Assembly: GCA_023229605.1 (NCBI GenBank)
Contig: JALNYY010000007.1
Location: 1 to 64,000 of the forward strand
Direction: 5' to 3'
DNA: 64,000 nt
Source of the DNA: Methylobacter sp.
GTDB taxonomy: Bacteria; Pseudomonadota; Gammaproteobacteria; Methylococcales; Methylomonadaceae
This document shows positions 42,224 through 49,717 of this stretch, in pieces (within the stretch, counting starts at the first letter, position 1; every line of letters starts with the position of its first letter). A program made the translations under genes and the position numbers. The notes beneath the pieces were generated by a model. That model made no database searches, was not told the DNA's origin, and saw nothing but the letters and a program-made list of their open reading frames with translations.

Positions 42224-43279
42224 ATGGCGAAACTATTCATACATGCGACCAATGTCCATCAGGGCGGGGGCAAGACTTTGCTCGATGCGCTGATCAAGGG
42301 TTGCGTAGCGCATCAGGAATGCGTATTGCTATTGGACAGTAGAATGCCAGTGCCCGGAATCCCGATGGATCATGTACAGATAAAAAGAGTTCATCCTTCC
42401 GTGCCGCAACGGTTTTTAGCCGAATGGTGGCTTGCGAAGCAGGTTTGCGGAGAAGATACCGTGCTTTGTTTTGGTAATCTGCCGCCGCTCTTTAAGCTGG
42501 CGGGTTGGGTCGTTGTCTTTGTGCAAAACAAATATCTGGCGGAGGATGCCAGTCTTTCGGGGTTTGCAATGAAGACACGGTTGCGCCTGAATATAGAGCG
42601 ATTGTGGTTGTCTTGGAAGGCCGGCAATGCGAATGCGTTTGTCGTGCAAACGCCGGCAATGAAGGCCGCGTTGGAATCCCGGTTTTGCAACAGGACGAAG
42701 ACAGGAATTCGCATGCTTCCGTTTGTGGATGGCATGAAAGGCTACCAGCGCAATCTGGCAACACAACGCAGCCGGGAGCCAAAAGATTTCGATTTTCTTT
42801 ATATGGCATCGGGTGAACCGCATAAGAACCATCGTCGGTTGATTGAGGGCTGGTGCCTGTTGGCGGAGGAGGGCTTATTTCCCTCGCTTTGCCTGACGCT
42901 GGATAAAAGCCGTTTTGCCGGGCTGTGCGATTGGATAGCGGAGAAAAAAATTCAATACGGTTTGCATGTGGAAAATTTTGGCATGGTGCCGCATGATCAG
43001 GGTAAGCAGTTTTATCAGAGTGGCGGGGCTTTGGTGTATCCTTCGGTCTTCGAATCATTTGGTTTACCTTTGATCGAGGCGCGACAAGCCGGGTTACCGG
43101 TGTTGGCGTCTGAGTTAGACTATGTAAGAGATGTGCTTGATCCGGAGCAAACCTTTGATCCGGAGTCGGCAATCTCTATCGCCAGGGCAGTGAAGCGCTT
43201 TATGGGGGGTGATGAGCGGCCGTTGCCGTTGCTTGATGCCGCCGAATTTATCGGGCAAATTTTGAAAAAGGTGGAATAG
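42224..43279 (+). CDS. Family 4 glycosyltransferase
   Basis: GT-B enzyme of 351 residues. The amino end FIHATNVHQGGGKTLLDALI is the acceptor-domain phosphate loop type. The second domain has FLYMASGEPHKNHRRLIEGW and the donor-binding E-x7-E motif in VYPSVFESFGLPLIEARQAG. A hydrophobic patch, LFKLAGWVVVFVQNKYLAE, may be membrane-associated. It is separated by 55 bases from the GT10 gene, one of the larger gaps inside the cluster, and followed one base later by the next transferase. Specific linkage unknown. Confidence 0.86.
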   Translation: MAKLFIHATNVHQGGGKTLLDALIKGCVAHQECVLLLDSRMPVPGIPMDHVQIKRVHPSVPQRFLAEWWLAKQVCGEDTVLCFGNLPPLFKLAGWVVVFVQNKYLAEDASLSGFAMKTRLRLNIERLWLSWKAGNANAFVVQTPAMKAALESRFCNRTKTGIRMLPFVDGMKGYQRNLATQRSREPKDFDFLYMASGEPHKNHRRLIEGWCLLAEEGLFPSLCLTLDKSRFAGLCDWIAEKKIQYGLHVENFGMVPHDQGKQFYQSGGALVYPSVFESFGLPLIEARQAGLPVLASELDYVRDVLDPEQTFDPESAISIARAVKRFMGGDERPLPLLDAAEFIGQILKKVE

Positions 43280-43280
43280 C

Positions 43281-44510
43281 TTGCGTATTCTAGTGGTTAG
43301 TCAATATTTTTGGCCCGAGAGCTTTCGTATTAATGACGTTGTCCAAACCTTGGTGGAAAAAGGCGAGACGGTTGATGTGCTGACAGGCAAACCTAATTAC
43401 CCCGAAGGCGTCATTCATGAGGGGTATGGCATCATCGGTTGCCAGACAGAGCAATGGGCGGGCGCAAATGTGCAGCGCGTCCCGTTGGTTCCTCGAGGAA
43501 AGAATAGCGTGCTGCAATTAGCGGTCAATTATTTGTCGTTTATTCTTTGCGGAACGGTATTCGGCGCCTGGCGGTTACGGAAGCGCAAGTACGATGTCAT
43601 TTTCGTTTACGCCCCCTCGCCGATACTGCAAGCCATTCCTGCTATATTCCTAGGTTGGCTGAAACGCTGTCCAGTGGTGCTGTGGGTGCAGGATTTGTGG
43701 CCGGAAAGCCTTGAGGCGACCGGGTATGTGCGTAATCGGTGGCTGTTGCGCGGTGTGGAATACGTGGTGCGATTTATTTACCGCCACAGCGATCTGATAT
43801 TAGTGCAATCGCGGTCTTTTGAATCTCAGGTGCGGCGGTTGGCTTCGGATCGTCCGATTCGCTATTATCCTAATTCGGTCGAAGCTATGTTTTGCAATCC
43901 TCCGGATGTGCCGTTGCCCGGCGTGGCTGCGTTGGAAGACGGTTTTTCCGTGGTTTTTGCCGGAAACATCGGTACGGCTCAAGCCGTAGAAGTCATTGTA
44001 GAAGCGGCGACTTTGCTTAAGGCCCGGGCGGACATCCGCTTTGTGGTTTTAGGCCAGGGCAGCCGCTGGCAGTGGATGTGCGATCAGGTCAAAGCAAGAG
44101 GTTTGAGTAATTTGCATTTGCCGGGCCGGTTCCCGGTCGAGACCATGCCGGGCATCATGGCTAAAGCGTCGGCGTTATTGGTTACGCTCGCCGACCAGCC
44201 GATTTTTGCCGCCACCGTCCCTAACAAAATACAGGCTTATATGGCTGCAGCGCGGCCGATTTTGGCCTGCCTGAACGGTGAGGGCGCGCGTCTGGTAAAA
44301 GAAGCCGATGCAGGTCTGGCGGTGCCGGCCGAAGACGGAAAAGCATTAGCGGAGGCGATATTGCAGCTGGTTGCGATGTCGCCTGAAGACCGCGAACGCC
44401 TTGGCAGCAATGGCCGGCGTTATTATCAGGAACATTTTGATCACGATAGCCTGGTGGATCAGTTGATCGGTTATTTTTACGAAATATCTCCATTGTCGAG
44501 GAATAGTTAA
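43281..44510 (+). CDS. wbuB: WbuB-like family 4 glycosyltransferase
   Basis: A 409-residue GT4 enzyme that starts at TTG with MRILVVSQYFWPESFRIND, the amino terminus typical of WbuB proteins, which transfer L-FucNAc. Other WbuB features: GKPNYPEGVIHEGYG, VLWVQDLWPESLEATGYV, LVQSRSFESQV, FSVVFAGNIGTAQAVEVIVE and TVPNKIQAYMAAARPILACL. The three genes that follow make an L-FucNAc or L-QuiNAc donor, which fits this specificity. Stop overlaps the next ATG (TAATG). Confidence 0.82.
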   Translation: MRILVVSQYFWPESFRINDVVQTLVEKGETVDVLTGKPNYPEGVIHEGYGIIGCQTEQWAGANVQRVPLVPRGKNSVLQLAVNYLSFILCGTVFGAWRLRKRKYDVIFVYAPSPILQAIPAIFLGWLKRCPVVLWVQDLWPESLEATGYVRNRWLLRGVEYVVRFIYRHSDLILVQSRSFESQVRRLASDRPIRYYPNSVEAMFCNPPDVPLPGVAALEDGFSVVFAGNIGTAQAVEVIVEAATLLKARADIRFVVLGQGSRWQWMCDQVKARGLSNLHLPGRFPVETMPGIMAKASALLVTLADQPIFAATVPNKIQAYMAAARPILACLNGEGARLVKEADAGLAVPAEDGKALAEAILQLVAMSPEDRERLGSNGRRYYQEHFDHDSLVDQLIGYFYEISPLSRNS

Positions 44511-45364
44511 TGAAGGTGCTGGTTGTGGGCGCAAGCGGAATGATCGGAAGTACGGTATTGCGCGTGCTCAGCGAAAAACAGGACTGGCAGGTATTCGGTT
44601 CCGTGCGTTCTGCCGAGGCCGGCCGGTTTTTCCCTCAGGCGATTGCCGGGCGTTTGATAGCAGGTGTGGAGGCAACCGATAGCGATGCCTTGTTAAGCTT
44701 GTTTAACCGCGTACGTCCCGATGTGGTGGTGAACTGCGCCGGATTGACCAAGCATCTGCCCGGCTCGGACGATGTGTTGACCGCGTTGCCGATCAACAGC
44801 CTGATGCCGCACCGGCTGGCTAAACTGTCGGAATTGGTTGGTGCCAGACTGATTCATATCAGCACCGATTGCGTGTTTACCGGCAGCAAGGGCCGCTATC
44901 TTGAGTCCGATCCGCCGGATGCCCAGGATGTCTATGGCCGAAGCAAGATCATGGGCGAAGTCGATTATCCGCATGCCGTGACATTGCGCACGTCGACTAT
45001 CGGCCACGAATTGAACAGTGCTTACGGTTTGCTGGATTGGTTTTTATCGCAAGGCGAACAGTGCAAAGGTTTTACCAAGGCTATTTTCTCGGGATTGCCC
45101 ACCGTGGTGTTTGCCCAGGTGATTCGCGATGTCGTGATACCGCGGCCCGATTTGCACGGCTTGTACCACGTCGCCGCCGAACCTATCGATAAATACAGCT
45201 TATTGCGGCTGATTGCGACGACTTACGGTAAGATGGTCGAAATCGTGCCTGACGAGCAACTGGCCATCGACCGGTCATTGAATGGCGACCGTTTCCGTGC
45301 CGCAACCGGCTATCGCGCCCAGAGCTGGCCGGACCTTATCAATGTGATGCATGCTTACCACTAA
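44510..45364 (+). CDS. RmlD-like UDP-4-keto-6-deoxyhexosamine reductase
   Basis: SDR protein of 284 residues resembling dTDP-4-dehydrorhamnose reductase. NAD motif VVGASGMIGSTVLRVL is at residues 4-19, the serine/tyrosine/lysine site in LIHISTDCVFTGSKG and DVYGRSKIMGEV. It sits directly before a 4,6-dehydratase and a 2-epimerase. In L-FucNAc pathways the reductase is a longer, cupin-tailed protein (WbjC/FnlB, about 370 residues); an RmlD-type enzyme in this slot (WbvR) is associated with L-QuiNAc. Hence a UDP-L-QuiNAc route is favoured. True rhamnose synthesis is unlikely since rmlA, rmlB and rmlC are absent. Confidence 0.8.
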   Translation: MKVLVVGASGMIGSTVLRVLSEKQDWQVFGSVRSAEAGRFFPQAIAGRLIAGVEATDSDALLSLFNRVRPDVVVNCAGLTKHLPGSDDVLTALPINSLMPHRLAKLSELVGARLIHISTDCVFTGSKGRYLESDPPDAQDVYGRSKIMGEVDYPHAVTLRTSTIGHELNSAYGLLDWFLSQGEQCKGFTKAIFSGLPTVVFAQVIRDVVIPRPDLHGLYHVAAEPIDKYSLLRLIATTYGKMVEIVPDEQLAIDRSLNGDRFRAATGYRAQSWPDLINVMHAYH

Positions 45365-45371
45365 TTCAGAA

Positions 45372-46382
45372 ATGTTTGACGATAAAATTTTAATGATTAC
45401 CGGCGGGACCGGTTCTTTTGGCAACACCGTACTCAAGCGCTTTCTTTCGACGAAAGTCCGCGAGATCCGCATTTTCAGTCGCGACGAGAAAAAGCAGGAG
45501 GAAATGCGGATTGCGTTAAACAGTCCCAAGCTGAAATTCTACATCGGCGATGTCCGCGATTACGACAGTATCTACCAGGCCATGAAAGGGGTGGATTATG
45601 TATTTCATGCCGCCGCGCTCAAACAGGTGCCGTCTTGCGAGTTCTATCCGCTGGAAGCGGTGCGCACCAACGTCCTGGGTTCGGAAAACGTCATGGCGGC
45701 CGCTATCGCCCGCGGCGTAGCGAGGGTTGTGATGTTGAGTACCGACAAGGCGGTCTATCCTATCAACGCGATGGGCTTGTCCAAGGCTATGATGGAAAAA
45801 TTCATGGTTGCCAAGGCGCGCATGCAAAACGAAGGCGAAACCGTGCTTTGTGCAACCCGCTACGGCAATGTGATGGCTTCGCGCGGGTCGGTCATTCCGT
45901 TATTCGTTTCCCAGCTAAAGGAAGGCTTGCCTCTGACCATTACCGATCCCAACATGACGCGCTTCCTGATGTCGCTGGAAGACTCGGTGGATCTGGTGTT
46001 GTACGCTTTCGAACACGGCAGGCAGGGCGATATTTTTGTCCAGAAAGCGCCGGCCTCGACGGTTGCGGATTTGGCGCAGGCGCTGAAAGAATTGTTCGTC
46101 AAGGATAATCCTGTTCGTGTGATCGGTACCCGGCATGGCGAGAAGCTTTACGAGTCGCTGGTATCGCGGGAGGAGATGGCGCGCGTCGAGGATCTGGGCG
46201 ATTATTACCGCATTCCTGCCGATAACCGCGATCTTAATTACGCGCAATATTTTAGCGAAGGCGAAGAAAAAATTTCGCATCTCGACGATTACACTTCGCA
46301 CAACACTGAGTGTTTAAATGTAGAGCAAATCAAAACGCTGCTGCTGAAACTGAATTTTATTAAGGAAGAACTCAATGCTTAA
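45372..46382 (+). CDS. UDP-GlcNAc 4,6-dehydratase/5-epimerase (WbjB/FnlA/CapE type)
   Basis: First enzyme of the L-FucNAc/L-QuiNAc pathway: it dehydrates and epimerises UDP-GlcNAc to a 4-keto-6-deoxy-L-sugar. NAD motif LMITGGTGSFGNTVLKRFL is near residue 7. FHAAALKQVPSCEFYPLEA and TDKAVYPINAMGLSKAMMEK show the Met-x3-Lys variant of the catalytic pair typical of this class. ATRYGNVMASRGSVIPLF and EKLYESLVSREEMARVEDLG are conserved. Length 336 from ATG 45372, chosen by homology; ATG 45351 adds seven residues and overlaps the reductase gene. Confidence 0.9.
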   Translation: MFDDKILMITGGTGSFGNTVLKRFLSTKVREIRIFSRDEKKQEEMRIALNSPKLKFYIGDVRDYDSIYQAMKGVDYVFHAAALKQVPSCEFYPLEAVRTNVLGSENVMAAAIARGVARVVMLSTDKAVYPINAMGLSKAMMEKFMVAKARMQNEGETVLCATRYGNVMASRGSVIPLFVSQLKEGLPLTITDPNMTRFLMSLEDSVDLVLYAFEHGRQGDIFVQKAPASTVADLAQALKELFVKDNPVRVIGTRHGEKLYESLVSREEMARVEDLGDYYRIPADNRDLNYAQYFSEGEEKISHLDDYTSHNTECLNVEQIKTLLLKLNFIKEELNA

Positions 46383-47505
46383 AGTGATGACGATAGTCGG
46401 TACACGGCCGGAACTGATAAAAATGAGCCGGGCGATCGCCGAATTTGACAAGCATACCCAACATATTCTGGTTCATACCGGGCAAAATTACGATTACGAG
46501 CTGAATCAGGTTTTCTTCGAAGACTTGGGCATACGTAAGCCGGATTATTTTCTGGAAGCGGTCGGTGAAAACGTTGCTCAGACTATCGCCCGCATCATCG
46601 AGAAAGCCGATGAAGTCTTTGGACGGGAACAACCCGACGCGGTGCTGCTGTATGGCGATACCAATTCCTGTCTGGCTGTGATTGCCGCAAAGCGCCGAAA
46701 AATTCCGGTATTCCATATGGAAGCAGGCAATCGCTGTTTCGATCAGCGGGTGCCGGAAGAGTTGAATCGCAAGGTCCTGGACCATCTGAGCGACATCAAT
46801 CTGGTGCTGACTGAACATGCCCGTCGCTATCTGATTGCGGAAGGCATTCGTCCCGAGACGATTATCAAAACCGGTTCGCACATGGACGAGGTGCTCGATT
46901 ACTACATGCCGCAGGTCGAAAAATCCGATGTGTTGCAACGCATGGGACTGGATGCCGGTAAATTTTTTCTGGTCAGCGTGCATCGCGAGGAGAATGTCGA
47001 TACGCCGGAAAACCTGCTGGATATGGTGGAAACCTTTAATGCGCTGGCCGAAACCTATAATATTCCGGTTATCGTTTCAACCCATCCCCGTACCAGAAAG
47101 CGGCTGGATGCTATACAGCTCGGTAAACTCAGTCCGCATATCCGGTTTTTAAAACCGTTCGGGTTTTGCGATTACATCAAGTTGCAGATGGAAGCCTACT
47201 GCGTGGTGTCGGATAGCGGCACGATCACCGAAGAGGCTTCGTTGCTGAATCTTCCCGCTATTACGCTTCGCAACGCCCATGAACGGCCGGAAGGCATGGA
47301 TGTCGGCACTCTGATCATGAGCGGGTTGAAAAAAGAACGCGTGCTTGATGCTGTGCGGGTCATCGTATCCCAGCATGATAAAAACCGGGCGGTTATGCGC
47401 CCTATCGTGGATTATCAGGCCGGACCGGTCTCCAAGCAGCTGCTGAGAATCGTTTTAAGCTATGTCGACTATGTCAATCGAACCGTTTGGTCCAAACCCC
47501 TGTAG
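46375..47505 (+). CDS. UDP-HexNAc 2-epimerase (WbjD/FnlC/WecB type)
   Basis: Non-hydrolysing 2-epimerase, last step to UDP-L-FucNAc or UDP-L-QuiNAc. Signature blocks: VGTRPELIKMSRAIAEFDKH, HTGQNYDYELNQVFFEDLGI, LYGDTNSCLAVIAAKRRKIP, HMEAGNRCFDQRVPEELNRK (with the catalytic residues) and SDSGTITEEASLLNLPAITL. Length 376 is normal. The longer HMEAGNRCFDQRVPEE form and the neighbour genes separate it from plain WecB, which makes ManNAc. Eight-base overlap with the dehydratase gene. Confidence 0.9.
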   Translation: MLKVMTIVGTRPELIKMSRAIAEFDKHTQHILVHTGQNYDYELNQVFFEDLGIRKPDYFLEAVGENVAQTIARIIEKADEVFGREQPDAVLLYGDTNSCLAVIAAKRRKIPVFHMEAGNRCFDQRVPEELNRKVLDHLSDINLVLTEHARRYLIAEGIRPETIIKTGSHMDEVLDYYMPQVEKSDVLQRMGLDAGKFFLVSVHREENVDTPENLLDMVETFNALAETYNIPVIVSTHPRTRKRLDAIQLGKLSPHIRFLKPFGFCDYIKLQMEAYCVVSDSGTITEEASLLNLPAITLRNAHERPEGMDVGTLIMSGLKKERVLDAVRVIVSQHDKNRAVMRPIVDYQAGPVSKQLLRIVLSYVDYVNRTVWSKPL

Positions 47506-47547
47506 CCATGGCAACGGGGTTTAAAGCGGCTATGCGGGTTTAATGTG

Positions 47548-48507
47548 ATGCAACGGGTATTGGTTTCCGGCGCCGGCGGTTTTATCGGCCGGCGGCTTTG
47601 CAGCCATTTGCAGCGGCAGGGTTTGTATATTCGGGGCGTGGGCCGCCAAATCGTGCCGGGCTTGGACGATAATTTCACGCTGGACCTGGCTTGTGACAGT
47701 TGTCCGCCACAGCTTTGCGCCGGTATCGACACGGTGTTTCACCTGGCCGGTAAAGCCCATGCTTTGGCGGAGACTCGCGAGGATGAAGCCGAATACCGGA
47801 AAATCAATACCGAAGGCACCCGCAAACTCCTGGAAGCCGCCCAGCAAGCCGGGGTTAAACGTTTTATCTTTTTCAGCAGCGTCAAGGCGGTGGGCGACAG
47901 TGACAGGCAGCCTATGGACGAAACGGTTGCTGCTCCGGCCGACACGCCTTACGGTCAATCCAAATACGAAGCGGAACAACTGGTTCTGCACGGCGGCTAC
48001 GTGCCGCATCCGGTGGTGATTCGACCCTGCATGGTTTACGGCAATAGCGATAAAGGCAATCTGCCGCGGATGATTGAAGCCATCCGTAAAGGTGTGTTCC
48101 CGCCATTGCCGGAACTGCACAACCGCCGCTCAATGGTGCATGTCGATGATGTGGCCGGCGCGGCATTGCTCGCGGCAACAAGGCCTGAAGCTGCCGGACA
48201 GATTTATATTGTCAGCGACGGACAAGATTATTCAACGCGTGAAATTTATGATGGGATCAGGGCGGCTTTGGGAAAATCGCCGTCGTCACTCAGCGTTCCT
48301 ATCGGTTTGATGCGAGTGTTGGCTAAAGTCGGTGACGGCATCGGCTGTTTGCGGGGGCGGCGGTTTTTCTTTGACTCCGATGCGCTTGCGAAACTAACGG
48401 GGTCGGCCTGGTATTCATCGGCAAAAATAGAGCGTGAGCTGGGTTTTAAGCCTGTGCAGGATTTACCACGCGCCTTGCCCGAGATTGTGCGTTATTTGGA
48501 GTCTTAG
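47548..48507 (+). CDS. WbpV-like UDP-4-keto-6-deoxy-HexNAc reductase
   Basis: SDR of 319 residues with VLVSGAGGFIGRRLCSHL at the start, TVFHLAGKAHALAETREDEA near 65 and active-site residues in FIFFSSVKAVGDSD and TPYGQSKYEAEQLV. The HLAGKAHA and SVKAVGE-like pattern is typical of proteins that stand beside WecA/WbpL-type transferases and reduce the WbpM product to UDP-D-QuiNAc (WbpV) or D-FucNAc (WbpK). The GTG at 47545 is an alternative start. Two bases separate it from the transferase gene. Confidence 0.82.
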   Translation: MQRVLVSGAGGFIGRRLCSHLQRQGLYIRGVGRQIVPGLDDNFTLDLACDSCPPQLCAGIDTVFHLAGKAHALAETREDEAEYRKINTEGTRKLLEAAQQAGVKRFIFFSSVKAVGDSDRQPMDETVAAPADTPYGQSKYEAEQLVLHGGYVPHPVVIRPCMVYGNSDKGNLPRMIEAIRKGVFPPLPELHNRRSMVHVDDVAGAALLAATRPEAAGQIYIVSDGQDYSTREIYDGIRAALGKSPSSLSVPIGLMRVLAKVGDGIGCLRGRRFFFDSDALAKLTGSAWYSSAKIERELGFKPVQDLPRALPEIVRYLES

Positions 48508-48509
48508 GC

Positions 48510-49559
48510 ATGCCGAAATCTCTCGTTATGATAACGCTGTGTCTATTCTCTTTTGCGGCAAGTTATCTGCTGACCGGTTTGATCAGGCGTTATGCCCTGA
48601 ATCATAGCCTGCTGGATGTTCCCAATGCCAGAAGCTCGCATGTTGTCGCTACGCCCAGGGGCGGCGGCCTGGCTGTTGTCATTGTGTTTTTGTCGATCAT
48701 CGGCGGATTGTCATTATTGGATTCGTCGATACAAATCAAGCCTAGTCTAGGGTTGATTTTGTCCGGCGCATCGGTGGCGGGAATCGGTTTTTGGGATGAC
48801 CGCCAGTCTATTCCGGCGAGGTGGCGTTTTATGGTGCATTTTGCAGCCGCTGCCTGGGGTTTGTATTGGTTCGGCGGTTTGCCTCCGGTTATTTTTTTCG
48901 AGCATATTGTCGATCTCGGTTGGGCCGGGCAAGTCCTGGGCTTGCTTTACCTGGTTTGGCTGCTGAATCTGTATAATTTTATGGACGGCATTGATGGCAT
49001 TGCCGGAATTGAGGCGGTCACGGTCTGTTGCGGCGGCGCTTTGATGGTATGGCTTGTGGTGCCGGATTCAGGCGTTTGGATGCCTCCGGTTTTTTTGGCT
49101 GCAGCCGTTTTGGGATTTCTGGTCTGGAATTTTCCGCCAGCCCGTATTTTTATGGGGGACGCCGGCAGCGGTTTTTTGGGTATTATGCTGGCGCTGTTTT
49201 CGGTGCAGGCGGCATGGCTTGAATCCCGATTATTGTGGGTGTGGCTGATTTTGCTGGGCGTGTTCATTGTTGACGCAACGGTTACCTTGTGTCGCCGCGT
49301 AATGCGCGGGGAGAAGTTTTATCAGGCGCATTGCAGCCACGCCTATCAATATGCGTCCCGTACCTTGGGCGCTCATCGCCCCGTCACCTTGGCAGTATGC
49401 GCGATTAATGTTTTTTGGTTAATGCCCCTCGCAAGCCTGGTTGCATTGGAGAAACTGGACGGTGCTTTGGGGCTTTTGGTGGCGTATTTGCCGTTATTGT
49501 TACTGGTATATCGATATAAAGCGGGCGATCAGCAAGCTCAAGCCGGGAAGGTCAAATGA
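48510..49559 (+). CDS. Undecaprenyl-phosphate sugar-1-phosphate transferase (WecA/WbpL-like)
   Basis: Polytopic enzyme of the MraY/WecA family that starts the repeat unit by moving a HexNAc-1-phosphate to undecaprenyl phosphate. Conserved cytoplasmic motifs: LLDVPNARSSHVVATPRGGG near residue 35, GFWDDRQSIPARWR near 95, LYNFMDGIDGIAGIEA near 155, IFMGDAGSGFLGIM near 215 and the histidine motif AHCSHAYQYASR near 268. About eleven membrane segments. Neighbouring WbpV- and WbpM-type genes suggest D-QuiNAc or D-FucNAc-1-phosphate as substrate. ATGA overlap with the small ORF downstream. Confidence 0.92.
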   Translation: MPKSLVMITLCLFSFAASYLLTGLIRRYALNHSLLDVPNARSSHVVATPRGGGLAVVIVFLSIIGGLSLLDSSIQIKPSLGLILSGASVAGIGFWDDRQSIPARWRFMVHFAAAAWGLYWFGGLPPVIFFEHIVDLGWAGQVLGLLYLVWLLNLYNFMDGIDGIAGIEAVTVCCGGALMVWLVVPDSGVWMPPVFLAAAVLGFLVWNFPPARIFMGDAGSGFLGIMLALFSVQAAWLESRLLWVWLILLGVFIVDATVTLCRRVMRGEKFYQAHCSHAYQYASRTLGAHRPVTLAVCAINVFWLMPLASLVALEKLDGALGLLVAYLPLLLLVYRYKAGDQQAQAGKVK

Positions 49560-49717
49560 ATTTTGAGGACGAATTGTTATCGCCAGGGATGGCGTGTATG
49601 CCGAAGGCCAGTCGGGAACTGGCCCGGCGATCGCCAGGGACGGTGTGTATGCCGGGAACCTGCCGGGAGCAGATGCCGCGAATGGAAGATGCGGTATATA
49701 AGCAGGGCGTGTTATGA
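49556..49717 (+). CDS. Possible 53-residue ORF with internal repeat
   Basis: ATG 49556 overlaps the transferase stop and TGA 49715-49717 overlaps the wbpM-like ATG (ATGA at both ends). The frame contains two 24-base near-identical copies (49580-49603 and 49631-49654) encoding SPGMACMP and SPGTVCMP. No family is recognised and it has no membrane segment. The region looks like a repeat insertion that parted two formerly overlapping genes; preserved overlaps may keep translation coupled. Expression as a peptide is uncertain. Confidence 0.35.
   Translation: MNFEDELLSPGMACMPKASRELARRSPGTVCMPGTCREQMPRMEDAVYKQGVL
49580..49654. repeat. Two direct 24-bp repeats
   Basis: TCGCCAGGGATGGCGTGTAT plus GCCG at 49580-49603 and TCGCCAGGGACGGTGTGTAT plus GCCG at 49631-49654 differ at two positions. 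They lie in the short gap between two polysaccharide genes; this wording resembles dispersed intergenic repeats rather than coding sequence. Confidence 0.75.
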
